A model generated the notes under the pieces. That model worked only from the letters and a program-made list of their open reading frames with translations. It was not told the DNA's origin and searched no databases. Shown one piece after another: positions 19,683-33,195 of a stretch of DNA of 64,000 nucleotides; the first letter of the stretch is position 1, and each line of letters begins with the position of its first letter. The translations under genes were made by a program, and so were the position numbers. The stretch comes from Ooceraea biroi (lineage: Eukaryota > Arthropoda > Insecta > Hymenoptera > Formicidae): assembly GCF_003672135.1 (NCBI RefSeq), contig NC_039518.1, forward strand, positions 7,938,136 through 8,002,135, read 5' to 3'.

Positions 19683-22600
19683 GCCTCACGACCTTTGAAT
19701 AATTTAGCCATCTGTTAAATTGAAATTTGATTATTATCATAATCATGCGCGTGCTGTTAATCACACAGCGAATACGCTCGGATCGCATGGGATCATAAAA
19801 ATAATCATCATCCGTTCGGGTTGTATCGCGGAATGATTGTACTAGGCTTTAGGATTAATATCGGGTACGCTAATTATTACTATAGCTTACAATAGACGGC
19901 ATAATGATCAATGCATGGCGAATAATGACGCATGAACGAAATCGATGTCAGATGTTGTATTCGCTCGAAAATTTCGAATATCGAAATTACTATGCCGAAT
20001 TACCCGTCAGCTTTGAGGCATTGTTCAGCTTTCAGCGATGCACTTTCGGTCTGCTCGGCTAAACGCGTACATTATTAAAGAACGACACTGCCTTCGCAGC
20101 TCACGAAGGTAAGCAATCCTTGGCCGCGAAATTGAGCTATTTTTCTGTATTTTGTTTACGTAACCGAGGTTCTGCGTTATACGCTGGCGCCATTGTCTGA
20201 AGTCATTTGCATTGTTAATAGCAGGTAGAGAAGTATGCATGCGCACGCACGGAAAGAAGAAGCTACGAATGTAAAGTGCGTAGAGTTTCCTCAAGAAAAA
20301 CATCTTATTAGCGTGCACTGGCTTCTTGGAGCACGGCGTTTGAATGCTACGAATGCGGAGGAAAACACATTAATCATGCACGCGCTATCTTTGATTGCTC
20401 GTGCGGTATGATTCCGCGTGATAGTTCCGAGAAGTAATAGAATATAAATGTTTCATGCTTTGTTCAGAACGCGAACGCGACGCTCTCGACGTTATGGGAA
20501 ATCCTTCGCTTGAGTCTTCATAGAAAACCCGGCCCTCCACGAGTACGCTTGAAGAAGGGACTGCATCCAGCCGAAAGGTTCCGCGAGAAATTATTGCTGC
20601 CGACGGATAATGCGCAAGACGCACTCTGCGCGCTGTCATGAACGGAATTTCGACGATCCACATCGCCGATCGTGGCACGCAGATCGATGCAGATCGCGTT
20701 TGCAACGAGATTGAAGCGATCATTCCAAGACGGAAATTTCCGACTCCCGTACCAATATCGCCCGGCTCGCGCTGCAAATATTTTACATCTTATTACATAT
20801 AAAAGAAGCTGGGCTGTCTCAGATGCGCGCACGTAATCATTTTTATTTCCCGGAACCGGTGGAGGAGGCAGAAGCTCTCTCTGATGCTCGCGCGACTCCG
20901 GTATTGTCTCGTTGAGAAATGACAGACATTCGAAAGCTCGTGTGGCGCACGCAGTATCGCGTGTACGCGCGATTTCGACGCTTTCGCTCGACGAAGCTCG
21001 AGATAGTGCGAGATGACTGACTATACCTTCCCGCTACGCCCCTGAAAAATGATCGCATTGTCAAAAACACCGTCTGACTTGGTCTCTCACCTGCGCCCCT
21101 CGCCCTTATTTTTCTTTATGCTCGTCTATGCTCCCTATTTTTCCTCATAAATTATTCCCGAAAGGAACGGAAAGCTCTGGACGAGAATGGGAATCCCCGC
21201 GCGCACGGGTAACTCTCGAAATTATTGATGTCCCTATCCTTGGCCATCTTTTCGTAGCTTCCGCGAGAAAATTTGACGCGACGCGATCGGCAAGTGACGG
21301 GAATAACATTTAACACTCCTCTTCTCAGTAATTTTCTGATTTCTCAGTAAACGATTCGGCTCTCTTTTTTTTCTTTTCCAAAAGAAGTTGCCTTGCGAGA
21401 TGGCTAATTAAAAATCGTACTGACATTTTATGACTATTTGTAGATTTAACATGTGTAATATCCATTCTCCGTTGATGGATCTGAGTCGTAACGGATTATT
21501 GACAAACGCGAATGTAGACATTTTTAACATGGCAGATTTTTGACACAGCAGATATTTTTCTCCGGCGTGTGCATCATAGTTAAATAAAAAAATAAAAAAT
21601 ACGTTGCAACAAGCAGATACCGATATTGTTTTATCAAGATTATCTCAATTCCCGTATCGACATATGCGTACCTCGCCCCGGGTAGCCGGGTAAGGTCTTG
21701 AAAAATGGTCTCACTGTCAAAAATAGCTTACGCCCGGCTCCGTCACCTGCTCTCACCCCGTAATTCTTTTTTGTGTCAGTTGCACACGCGCGGGCAGCTT
21801 ATTTTAAAAATGCGCCCCGTGTGTATACATATAACACGAGCACTCCGGCAAACGAGACGCATTAAAGAGAGGAAGCAATTTATGACACGAATTGTGGACT
21901 CATCGCGCTGATTGCGCCGAACGGCCGGGCGGATAGTTGATAATATGTGCGTCTGTTATTCTCGCGTTACACTCGGTGCTCGTTATCGGTCGTGGAAAAA
22001 AATGCGCGATTGCCGCTCATGTGACACATGTGATAACGAAGAGCCTGAATGTGCGAAAGAGGCGTTTGTGTTACTCCACGGCGGTATTTTTCATGTAACA
22101 GCTGTAAGGGAGTCTCCCTTCGACCCTTCACTTCGGCCGAAGATCCGCGCGAATAATCGCATCCCTAAAGAGCGAGCGCGCGTCGCGCTCCATTCGGCCT
22201 TTCATCACGTGGGTACGTTTGAAAGCCGTCTTTTGCCGGCGAGGCAACAGGTTGCACAAGTGGAAGAGGTTGCAAACTTTGCGAAGGTCAAACGTAGCCG
22301 CGCGTCGTCTTCATTCTATCGTTCTCGGAACATGACGCATGAACGTGTGCAACGAGATAATGCGTGACGCCTCTCTCTCTCGATCTCTCGATTTCTCTTC
22401 GTCTCGCGAGTGGCAACCACGTACGAGACACTTCGCGTCGCGGTTTATCTCGACAATGAACGATGATGCTGCAGAATTTTTAGCTGATTTCTTGCGTACT
22501 TTTGCGCCGCCAAGTCGCTCGATCGAGACGACAATATTATCTCGAAAACTAATATTATCAAAATCTCATCCTTTCATCGCGATAGTGGATAGACGACTGG

Positions 22601-22691
22601 AGCAACGAACGAGTTGCAAGCGAAAGATACCGCGTGATCGATTGCAGCACGAATTACCGCGCTGACGCTAATTAAGCTACTTGACGTATCA
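19683..22691. other. Non-coding DNA, no gene recognised
   Basis: Mixed AT-rich and CpG-rich stretches. Short frames on both strands have no recognisable motifs, and no transposon termini were seen. Confidence 0.45.
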
Positions 22692-25600
22692 TTAAGGGGG
22701 GAGCCTGCTTTAGAACGCTGAAAATAAGGTATATTTTACGAATTGTTTTTGGAGAAACTATACAGCGGATCATTATAAAACTTTGATGCATTTATTAGTA
22801 CATGTTTAAAGATAAAAAAATTATTTTTTTATTTAAATATATCGCCTGTAGAGGTCGTCCTGGAGAAATCTTAGTGCAGCCGCGTCGCCGGCGTTGCAAA
22901 TCGGTGAGCATTCTCCTGCCTCCAAATTTCGTCTAAACTGAAAAATTGAAATATCTTCTCGTTATTTATGAGTTCCCATCGTCGATGAACCAAAGAGAGA
23001 AGAAAAAAGTTGAAAAGTGCCAAAATGGTGGAGCTTAGAACACAAAAGTACGATTGTTAGGCCAAAGTTTTTGAACTTTTTCATGCAAAAATAATTGTTT
23101 AACTTAATGTTTTTATGAATATTAAAGGTTCATCGACGATGGGAATTCATAAATAACGAGAAAATATTTCAATTTTTCAGTTTGGATGAAATTTGGAGGC
23201 AGGAGAATGCTCACCAATTTACAATGCATTTATTAGTACATGTTTAAAGATAAAAAATTATTTTTTGATTTGAATATATCGCCTGTAGAGGTCGTCCTGG
23301 AGAAATCTTAGTGCAGCCGCGTCGCCGGCGTTGCAAATCGGTGAGCATTCTCCTGCCTCCAAATTTCGTCTAAACTGAAAAATTGAAATATCTTCTCGTT
23401 ATTTATGAGTTCCCATCGTCGATGAACCAAAGAGAGAAGAAAAAAGTTGAAAAGTGCCAAAATGGTGGAGCTTAGAACACAAAAGTACGATTGTTAGGCA
23501 AAGTTTTTGAACTTTTTCATGCAAAAATAGTTGTTTAACTTAATGTTTTTATGAATATTAAAGGTTCATCGACGATGGGAATTCATAAATAACGAGAAAA
23601 TATTTCAATTTTTCAGTTTGGATGAAATTTGGAGGCAGGAGAATGCTCACCAATTTACAATGCATTTATTAGTACATGTTTAAAGATAAAAAAATTATTT
23701 TTTGATTTGAATATATCGCCTGTAGAGGTCGTCCTGGAGAAATCTTAGTGCAGCCGCGTCGCCGGCGTTGCAAATCGGTGAGCATTCTCCTGCCTCCAAA
23801 TTTCGTCTAAACTGAAAAATTGAAATATCTTCTCGTTATTTATGAGTTCCCATCGTCGATGAACCAAAGAGAGAAGAAAAAAGTTGAAAAGTGCCAAAAT
23901 GGTGGAGCTTAGAACACAAAAGTACGATTTTGAGGCAAAGTTTTTGAACTTTTTCATGCAAAAATAATTGTTTAACTTAATGTTTTTATGAATATTAAAG
24001 GTTCATCGACGATGGGAATTCATAAATAACGAGAAAATATTTCAATTTTTCAGTTTGGATGAAATTTGGAGGCAGGAGAATGCTCACCAATTTACAATGC
24101 ATTTATTAGTACATGTTTAAAGATAAAAAAATTATTTTTTGATTTGAATATATCGCCTGTAGAGGTCGTCCTGGAGAAATCTTAGTGCAGCCGCGTCGCC
24201 GGCGTTGCAAATTGGCGAGCATTCTCCTGCCTCCAAATTTCGTCTAAACTGAAAAATTGAAATGTGTTCTCGTTATTTATGAGTTCCCATCGTCGATGAA
24301 CCAAAGAGAGAAGAAAAAAGTTGAAAAGTGCCAAAATGGTGGAGCTTAGAACACAAAAGTACGATTGTTAGGCAAAGTTTTTGAACTTTTTCATGCAAAA
24401 ATAGTTGTTTAACTTAATGTTTTTATGAATATTAAAGGTTCATCGACGATGGGAATTCATAAATAACGAGAAAATATTTCAATTTTTCAGTTTGGATGAA
24501 ATTTCGAGGCAGGAGAATGCTCACCAATTTACAATGCATTTATTAGTACATGTTTAAAGATAAAAAAATTATTTTTTGATTTGAATATATCGCCTGTAGA
24601 GGTCGTCCTGGAGAAATCTTAGTGCAGCCGCGTCGCCGGCGTTGCAAATTGGCGAGCATTCTCCTGCCTCCAAATTTCGTCTAAACTGAAAAATTGAAAT
24701 ATCTTCTCGTTATTTATGAGTTCCCATCGTCGATGAACCAAAGAGAGAAGAAAAAAGTTGAAAAGTGCCAAAATGGTGGAGCTTAGAACACAAAAGTACG
24801 ATTTTGAGGCAAAGTTTTTGAACTTTTTCATGCAAAAATAATGGTTTAACTTACTGTTTTTATGAATATTAAAGGTTCATCGACGATGGGAATTCATAAA
24901 TAACGAGAAAATATTTCAATTTTTCAGTTTGGATGAAATTTGGAGGCAGGAGAATGCTCACCAATTTACAATGCATTTATTAGTACATGTTTAAAGATAA
25001 AAAAATTATTTTTTGATTTGAATATATCGCCTGTAGAGGTCGTCCTGGAGAAATCTTAGTGCAGCCGCGTCGCCGGCGTTGCAAATTGGCGAGCATTCTC
25101 CTGCCTCCAAATTTCGTCTAAACTGAAAAATTGAAATATCTTCTCGTTATTTATGAGTTCCCATCGTCGATGAACCAAAGAGAGAAGAAAAAAGTTGAAA
25201 AGTGCCAAAATGGTGGAGCTTAGAACACAAAAGTACGATTGTTAGGCAAAGTTTTTGAACTTTTTCATGCAAAAATAGTTGTTTAACTTAATGTTTTTAT
25301 GAATATTAAAGGTTCATCGACGATGGGAATTCATAAATAACGAGAAAATATTTCAATTTTTCAGTTTGGATGAAATTTGGAGGCAGGAGAATGCTCACCA
25401 ATTTACAATGCATTTATTAGTACATGTTTAAAGATAAAAAAATTATTTTTTGATTTGAATATATCGCCTGTAGAGGTCGTCCTGGAGAAATCTTAGTGCA
25501 GCCGCGTCGCCGGCGTTGCAAATCGGTGAGCATTCTTCTGCCTCCAAATTTCGTCTAAACTGAAAAATTGAAATATCTTCTCGTTATTTATGAGTTCCCA

Positions 25601-26464
25601 TCGTCGATGAACCAAAGAGAGAAGAAAAAAGTTGAAAAGTGCCAAAATGGTGGAGCTTAGAACACAAAAGTACGATTGTTAGGCAAAGTTTTTGAACTTT
25701 TTCATGCAAAAATAGTTGTTTAACTTAATGTTTTTATGAATATTAAAGGTTCATCGACGATGGGAATTCATAAATAACGAGAAAATATTTCAATTTTTCA
25801 GTTTGGATGAAATTTGGAGGCAGGAGAATGCTCACCAATTTACAATGCATTTATTAGTACATGTTTAAAGATAAAAAAATTATTTTTTGATTTGAATATA
25901 TCGCCTGTAGAGGTCGTCCTGGAGAAATCTTAGTGCAGCCGCGTCGCCGGCGTTGCAAATCGGTGAGCATTCTTCTGCCTCCAAATTTCGTCTAAACTGA
26001 AAAATTGAAATATCTTCTCGTTATTTATGAGTTCCCATCGTCGATGAACCAAAGAGAGAAGAAAAAAGTTGAAAAGTGCCAAAATGGTGGAGCTTAGAAC
26101 ACAAACGTACGATTGTTAGGCAAAGTTTTTGAACTTTTTCATGCAAAAATAATTGTTTAACTTAATGTTTTTATGAATATTAAAGGTTCATCGACGATGG
26201 GAATTCATAAATAACGAGAAAATATTTCAATTTTTCAGTTTGGATGAAATTTGGAGGCAGGAGAATGCTCACCAATGCACTAAGATGCCTCCAGGACGAC
26301 CTCTACAGGCGATATATTCAAATAAAAAAATAATTTTTTTTGTCTTTAAACATGTACTAATAAATGCATCAAAGTTTTATAATGATCCGCTGTATAGTTT
26401 CTCCAAACAAAATTCGTAAAGTTATACCTTATTTTCAGCGTTCTAAAGCAGGTTCCCCCCTTAA
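22692..26464. mobile_element. TTAA-flanked foldback element with expanded interior
   Basis: Ends TTAAGGGGGGAGCCTGC and a near complement (GCAGGTTCCCCCCTTAA) with TTAA on both sides, matching the compact copy at 12703-13408 inserted in the other orientation. It is 3773 bp instead of 706 bp because the interior is repeated eight times (see the repeat entry). No coding capacity. Confidence 0.88.
22787..26276. repeat. Eight tandem 437-bp units, each a hairpin
   Basis: Starts at TGCATTTATTAG at 22787, 23225, 23661, 24098, 24535, 24972, 25409 and 25846: period 436-438. Each unit holds an inner left arm, spacer and inner right arm of the foldback, giving arms of about 105 bp around GTTCATCGACGATGGG and its complement. 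Units differ by scattered substitutions and one-base indels, so they are not simply assembly copies. The join lies near a 4-5 bp ATGCA homology. Confidence 0.9.
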
Positions 26465-29044
26465 TGCAGCGCGGACCAAAACAATATTCATTCGAATAAC
26501 GGCCGGCCGGCAGCCGGTCGATTACGCAATGCTTGACAAAGGGGGATGCAGGGGGAACGCGATGCAGCCCCCTCCGGTAAACATGTACAAATAAATCTCC
26601 GTAAGATAATGGGGAAACTGCTTCTACTGGGCAGCGAGGTAAACCCCGTAATGCTCCTGAAAACTGAACTAGCCTGCGCGCGCGAGCGGGTAATCAGAGC
26701 CAGAAACTTTGCTCAATTTAACTTTGTTAATAAGCTGCTTCGACGCATTTCTGTCGAGAATAAAATTTCCAAGATGGCTTCGGGATCGATGCCGAACTTG
26801 CGCGTCCTATCCTCTAAATGAAGTTATTAACATAATCAAGCGTCGCGCGCCGCGCCGCGCTACCCCCGCAGATATCGCAATTACAACTCCGAGTAATCAT
26901 CGTGTTATTAACGCCCGTGTGTGCCGATCCGCGGCGGAGGAGGGCTGCGTGAGGGCGGGATGCGACTAATTGCGAATTAAATGACGCGATGACGAGAGAA
27001 AATCCGACGCGCGTCTGCCGAAGAAGTCTGCGCGCGTTAGACTCGCAAAAGCGCACAGAATCGCTTTTTGCGAGTTTGCGATGCTCCTTGCCGGGCGCGA
27101 TAATGCATCATTCTAAATGGCAATAAATCGGATTAAAACAGCACACCACGTAACACACAGCCTGTCGTATATTAATTTTATAGCAGCATAGGAGACCTTT
27201 AAAATGCTGAAATGTTCCAAAGCATCGCTACATTGAGTTGTGCCGTCACCCAGACGCGAGCCGGATTACTTAGTCGATGATCTAATAGTTCGGTCGCGGC
27301 TGAAAATCGGCCATCAGCGGTTTCATCAGCTGCCTAACGAGATTGAGATAGATGTCTTCGCCCGAAGGAAGAATTATCGAGCAGACAACCGGACGGGAAC
27401 ATCGATGATACTCATCGGGCTGATACAGCGAGCGCAAAGTGAAGTATGGGCCTTTAGGCCCGAGCACATCCTCGTAATACGGTAGATTGATGACTCCGGT
27501 GTTTGTACTCATCGCATTAATGCGCGCACGTCGAACACCATGAATTATCGACAGTCCGCCGAATAAAGCTTCGTTGTTTCGCGAATCGATCGACGAGCCA
27601 ACTCGCGCGGCCACGCAAACGATCGTCTTCGCCGCATGGATGCAGCAAGGTACAATTAATATAACGATCCGATCCTTCTCCTCCGTCAATCACAGCGAAT
27701 AAATAATTATCCTTTTATGCGAATTTTGATTTTTATTTTCCGTTTGCATTTTGCACCGTCATGCAACGGACAAATGATGCATTTGCGTAAACCGCGCGAT
27801 GGCAGCGAACGGAGAAATCGCCGTATTATATCACGGTCCGCTAATAACTTTTATACGGCTTTGGAAGAGTATACCGTCTTTATAGTGGCAGTTAAACTTC
27901 TAATCAAATTTTGCTAAAAGCAGGTCGCCCCTATATTACCGGCGATTAACCGTGCGCGTTCGTTACGATCAAGCCAAATGAAATGTAGCGGTTGAATTGC
28001 CGATTGTCATGCCGAGTCCAGTGCTTTTAATCACGCGGTGAGATAATACGTGATGAAATTGCGCGATTTAACGCGATACAAAAATTTATTATGATGAGAT
28101 CAAACGCTTTTTCTTTCTTCGTAAATAAACCGTTTGTCTTTAAATAATTTATTAAGACGGCAAGACGCAACAACAAGATGTTTAAGCGATACACTGCATA
28201 CATACATATGCATTACGTAAATATAGGCAGCAAATCATTAAGACAACGCACTTGGAACGATCGTTATAACCATAGTGACTTGCTTAAATCAACGATGGAT
28301 GATTTGCAGATGTTTTTTCAGATAAAGACAAACAACAAACATATATCAATCCGAATTAATCATTTCTATCGAGAAATCAAAACAACTCCGTATCGCTCTG
28401 ACATACGTACTCACAGCGAGATTAGCTATCACGCGTGTTTTAATTTTATGCTTTTGATAAGAACAGGAAAATTATTCTGCTTGTGAAGAGGTCAGAATCG
28501 AGAGATCGGTCTCCTCTAATCGCTACAATTACAAAATTACGCGCACGCACATACACGCACGCAAGAACAGACTTCTTCTCCGAGGGGCGTTTCTCAAGAC
28601 GAAGGTGCGAAATTTTGTCTCGCGGTAGCAGCGTTTTGCGACAAAAGAAGCCGCTCGAGCTAATTTGCATAAATCGCGCCGACGCAGGACGAATGGTGGA
28701 CGCTTCGCACTTTGCTAACTACTCGCTTAGCGCCAGGTATAGGCCGCAGAAAAGCGAGGAGCCGGGGATCTTTATGACGGTGATAAAGCCGACCTCTCTC
28801 GCCGGCCTCGAGTTACAAATGACTACCGGTAGCTGAAAACTATTGCCCCGCGGCTCTATACACCGGATACCGCTTCATCGCGCCGCTTCTCATCTCCGCA
28901 GATTCTTTCGCTAGTTTCCCAAGACTCTTCGTTTAACGAGAATCGCGCGCACCCCTCTCGTGATTGTTTTCCACGCTGAACGCTGAGCATCTCTGTACTC
29001 GACTGCTTAAAATTTGGAAAATGCACAAGCTACAGTAGAATATA
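26465..29044. other. Non-coding DNA, no gene recognised
   Basis: Partly CpG-rich (26.5-27.1 kb), otherwise mixed. The open frames at 27.2-27.7 kb overlap on opposite strands and carry no recognisable motif. Confidence 0.45.
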
Positions 29045-29611
29045 TTAGGAGTGTGATTTAGTTTTGAGGGTTTTGCAACAGATGGCTGTAGTGTCAGTTT
29101 GTTCCAATGGCTGTTGTTTCTTACAGTGTTGACATTATCCATCACATTTAGTAGCATTATAGCAATAACAGTCGTGTTTATATCATCGTAAAAATGCAAC
29201 TTCCGAAACAGCATTTCGACATGCGTTGCTTTTGTTTTTTAATCAAAACAAAACTGCGGCTGACGGTTATAGAATTCTTGTCGAAACTTATGGTGATTCT
29301 GCCCCATCAATTAAGGACAAAGAACGCTCAGGACAACCAAGAAAGCTTGAAAATGCAGATTTGCAAGCATTATTGCACGAAAATCCAACACGATCCACTT
29401 CGGAACTTGCCAGAGCATTAAATGTTGATCGTACAACAGTTGCCAAACATTTACATGAAATGGGAAAAATTCAGAAAGAAGGGAAATGGGTTCGACATCA
29501 ATTATCGGAAAGTGCCATTTGAACATTTGCATTTCGTTGATCGCCAGGCAAAAAAAGAAGAGTCCTTTGTCTCGGATTGTTACTGGGGATGAAAAGTGGA
29601 TCTATTTTGAT
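29045..29611 (+). mobile_element. marA mariner, 5' fragment (A2)
   Basis: Intact 5' terminal repeat (TTAGGAGTGTGATTTAG) after TA at 29043-29044. The sequence matches marA through TGDEKWIYFD and stops abruptly at about 29611, where unrelated DNA leading into the 274-bp array begins. No 3' half is found downstream. No internal tandem unit is present. Confidence 0.85.
29194..29611 (+). pseudogene. marA transposase N-terminal fragment (A2)
   Basis: Starts MQLPKQHFDM with an early frame break, then reads through YGDSAPS, SGQPRKLENADL and RTTVAKHLHEMG to the same TGA after LSESAI found in the other marA copies. It ends in the TGDEKW segment. The short linker deletion between YGDSAPS and SGQP is present here too, although this is an independent insertion. 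Confidence 0.8.
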
Positions 29612-29720
29612 TAAAAAAATTTCAGAATTCTAACTTCCGGTCTGAAATTTTTTTTTAATGAAACATGGTATTTTTTATTACGGATTCGGATTCTACGCGA
29701 GAAAACATGCAACTTTTGTC

Positions 29721-30815
29721 TGAAACATTTTTCCGAAAAATGTCATCTTATGTCCTTAAAATGATCTTCAAGATGAGTTTTGAGGACATTTTAAGGACAT
29801 AAGAGGACACTTTTCGGAAAAATGTTTCAGACAAAAGTTATTTACTTTTCGATGGAGAATAAGAATCTGCAATAAAAAGTTGGGGTTTCAATTTAAGAAA
29901 TTGAAGGTGATCTTCGCGTGACCTTCAAACGACTATTCAAGGTCAAACCAATGGTATCATCTTATGTCCCCCTCGAAATCGTGACATGTCTATCTGAAAC
30001 ATTTTTCCGAAAAATGTCATCTTATGTCCTTAAAATGATCTTGAAGATGAGTTTTGAGGACATTTTAAGGACATAAGATGACACTTTTCGGAAAAATGTT
30101 TCAGACAAAAGTTATTTACTTTTCGATGGAGAATAAGAATCTGCAATAAAAAGTTGGGGTTTCAATTTAAGAAATTGAAGGTGATCTTCGCGTGACCTTC
30201 AAACGACTATTCAAGGTCAAACCAATGGTATCATCTTATGTCCCCCTCGAAATCGTGACATGTCTATCTGAAACATTTTTCCGAAAAATGTCATCTTATG
30301 TCCTTAAAATGATCTTCAAGATGAGTTTTGAGGACATTTTAAGGACATAAGATGACACTTTTCGGAAAAATGTTTCAGACAAAAGTTATTTACTTTTCGA
30401 TGGAGAATAAGAATCTGCAATAAAAAGTTGGGGTTTCAATTTAAGAAATTGAAGGTGATCTTCGCGTGACCTTCAAACGACTATTCAAGGTCAAACCAAT
30501 GGTATCATCTTATGTCCCCTCGAAATCGTGACATGTCTATCTGAAACATTTTTCCGAAAAATGTCATCTTATATCCTTAAAATGATCTTCAAGATGAGTT
30601 TTGAGGACATTTTAAGGACATAAGATGACACTTTTCGGAAAAATGTTTCAGACAAAAGTTATTTACTTTTCGATGGAGAATAAGAATCTGCAATAAAAAG
30701 TTGGGGTTTCAATTTAAGAAATTTAAGGTGATCTTCGCGTGACCTTCAAACGACTATTCAAGGTCAAACCAATGGTATCATCTTATGTCCCCCTCGAAAT
30801 CGTGACATGTCTGTC
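29721..30815. repeat. Four tandem 274-bp units with 44-bp hairpin arms
   Basis: Starts at TGAAACATTTTTCCG at 29721, 29995, 30269 and 30542, with a fifth partial start at 30816. The first part of each unit is a near-perfect inverted repeat: arms of about 44 bp from CTGAAACATTTTTCC to its complement, loop of about 22 bp around ATCTTCAAGATGAG. A smaller hairpin (GAAGGT...ACCTTC) follows. No open frame. Satellite or amplified MITE. Confidence 0.9.
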
Positions 30816-30860
30816 TGAAACATTTTTTCGTATCTCTTTTAGTTTTTTAAAAACTCGACT

Positions 30861-30887
30861 GTATAAATTAAAATGGGCCACCCTGTA
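30861..30887. mobile_element. Possible DNA-transposon terminus
   Basis: The segment ends AAAATGGGCCACCCTGTA, which resembles a terminal repeat (TACAGGGTGGCCCATTTT) I recall from DNA transposons in insect genomes. The partner terminus was not found on the left of the 274-bp array, so this is one-sided evidence. Confidence 0.35.
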
Positions 30888-33193
30888 TACATCCCGTGTA
30901 CACGGCGGCCGATGCACTCTCAGGTTCTAACACTCCTGGGTGCGTATCTACCCACCTCCTCCGCCTCATTCTCCTTCATTCTCCTCTTCTTCTCGTTCCC
31001 TTCCATATTCCGCTGACCCCGCTAGTAGCGAGTCCCCGCGGTTGGTTAGACGCGTGAAATAGGACCGCTCGTAAATCCTCGTAACGCCTAACCACCTCTT
31101 GTCGACTCTGCCGAGCGTCTCGCACCTCCTCGCTCTTTCTTCGTGGCCGCAACGAGTTCGCCAGGATTATCAGGATAATAATTGTTATTAAATACACGGC
31201 GTCGCCATCCGAAAGCCGGCTGCGTCGGTGGCTTACAATTAATTAGAGCGAGCGGCGAACGCCAAAGTTCCCTCACGCGAGGTTCTCCTTATCACGCTGA
31301 CAATCATTGTAACATTCTCGCAGCGAGCGTGGAGGATTGAACCGAACTCAGCCGAGGCTTTTGTCTCCATCGCAAACGTGGTTAACGGTCAGCTCGCGCG
31401 TGAAATCCGCTCCGCTCGTCCTCGTCGGCTGACGCGCATAATTAATAACGGTATCGCGAGAGGCGGACAGAGAGCCACAGCGGAAACACAAATACGCGTT
31501 TAATGAACACGAAATGGAATTCGATTCCATTCGCCGCTGCGAAGTAGCCACGGCGCTTCCGGGCGTTTTACAGCGGAGCGCGGCGCGATTGGACGGAGTT
31601 GGTGTCCCGGGACGAGCAAGGCGACGCATATTAATCGCGGTGGTTAATGCCCGAACCCACAGCGAGAGCCTAAACACCAACAAAACCGCCATGCGTGCTC
31701 CTCGATTCCGCGACACACGCGTTTTCGCTCGTGAACTCGGTTCAGTCTTGCGCACTTCGCGCAATTGCGTCTTGCGGATGCATAAGAAGAAATTTCAGAG
31801 TCGCTTTTCGGCTTTTCTGGCGGAGTGAACGAAAAAGCAGCTAAGCTGCGCCTGGCGCTGACTGCGCTCCCCGACGTGGCAACTCTGGTCTCTCACCGCG
31901 TATCATAACGATAACGAGGGGGTGAAAGGGTCGTCGAGGGTTGGGGGAGGCGGTGGAAAACTGAGACGTCACCGAAAATTAATTCCCAGGATCTCTACCC
32001 TCGACCGCTTATCAAGCCGCACCTTCTGGATAAAGGGGAGGGCACGTGGGATTACGTACCTCCGATCGGACGCAAAAATCGACAAGCCTGATAACCGGAT
32101 GTCACGGTCTGCTTAATATCCGGCCGATAAGCAGTCTTCGTTGACGCCGCGTACGCGGCGCGAATGGATGAGCATGCGTGAATGCGCAGGGGGAGAACAT
32201 TTTTCAGACAAGAGAGTCTCGATCATTTCTTTGCCGATGCAGAAGAGAGAGGAAGAAGAGGGGCGCGTTCGTCTGCCTGCACGAAACTCTCAGGACACGC
32301 GAGGGCCAGCGGGATCCTGATACAGAATTCAAATCTCTGGAAGCTGGAGGTCCCGTGATATCGAGTCCGCACCCCCTCCCGGGGCGACTCACCCTCGCGC
32401 GTTACCCGGGGAATGAAAGGACCGTGGAATTTGAGGACGGCGGCGCCGCGTTACGTTAGAAAGACGATATTGCATAAAAGTGTCTATTGATTTGAGACAG
32501 CGCAGCCGGAAGAAAAGGGCGCGACGGAGAACGCGGCGTCGCGCCGCGGAGAGGAGGAGGGTGACCGGAGCGTGGCTGGAGACGGAAAAGGAGGCGTCGC
32601 GCTGCCTCGAACGAAACCGGGCGCGAGCGGAGAAAGATAGACAGACAAACAGAAAGAGATGGAGAGACGGTGTAATAAAGCGAGCCGTGAGCGAGGCACG
32701 CACCCCCGAGAGGAGGGTGCAACGGCCACACCGTTACAGTTACGGCCTTCTTCGATTTCAAGGGGGTTGGCGAGATCGGGCTGCTTACGCAATACTCGTC
32801 GTCGTTATAAGGACGCGGCGGAGTCGAGTAATCGCGTTTCCGTGACCGTCTCACGCGCTCGTTCTCGCCACTCGCTTCAAGCGGGACAAAAGCCGGCCTC
32901 TCGTGGAATAAATTAAACACGCAATTAAATCTCAGGATGAGACATGCTTGCAACAATCGCGATATCGCGTTACGCGATCGAAATTTATATCGGTACGTTT
33001 CTTTCTCCTCTTCCTTCCTCGATGACCGTTTGATCTCTCCGCTCGATCTCTTGAGAGCGAATCGCCTGTCGGATTGTCCGTCTTTGCGAATATTGAGCAG
33101 AGAGAGAGGGAGAAAGAGCAGATTCTGTCGGGTCTACCAAAAGTTCAACGGCGAATGTTAATGAGGGTGACGTGCTGAGATCATTAAACTAAC
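30888..33193. other. CpG-rich non-coding DNA, no gene recognised
   Basis: High-GC, CpG-rich between about 31.2 and 32.9 kb, with many overlapping open frames on both strands explained by composition. No conserved domain was seen. Confidence 0.45.
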
Positions 33194-33195
33194 TA

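Noticed and set aside
22692..26464. Spacer inverted relative to the compact TTAA element
   Set aside because: The arm-specific variants are swapped as well, so the whole element is simply inserted in the opposite orientation.
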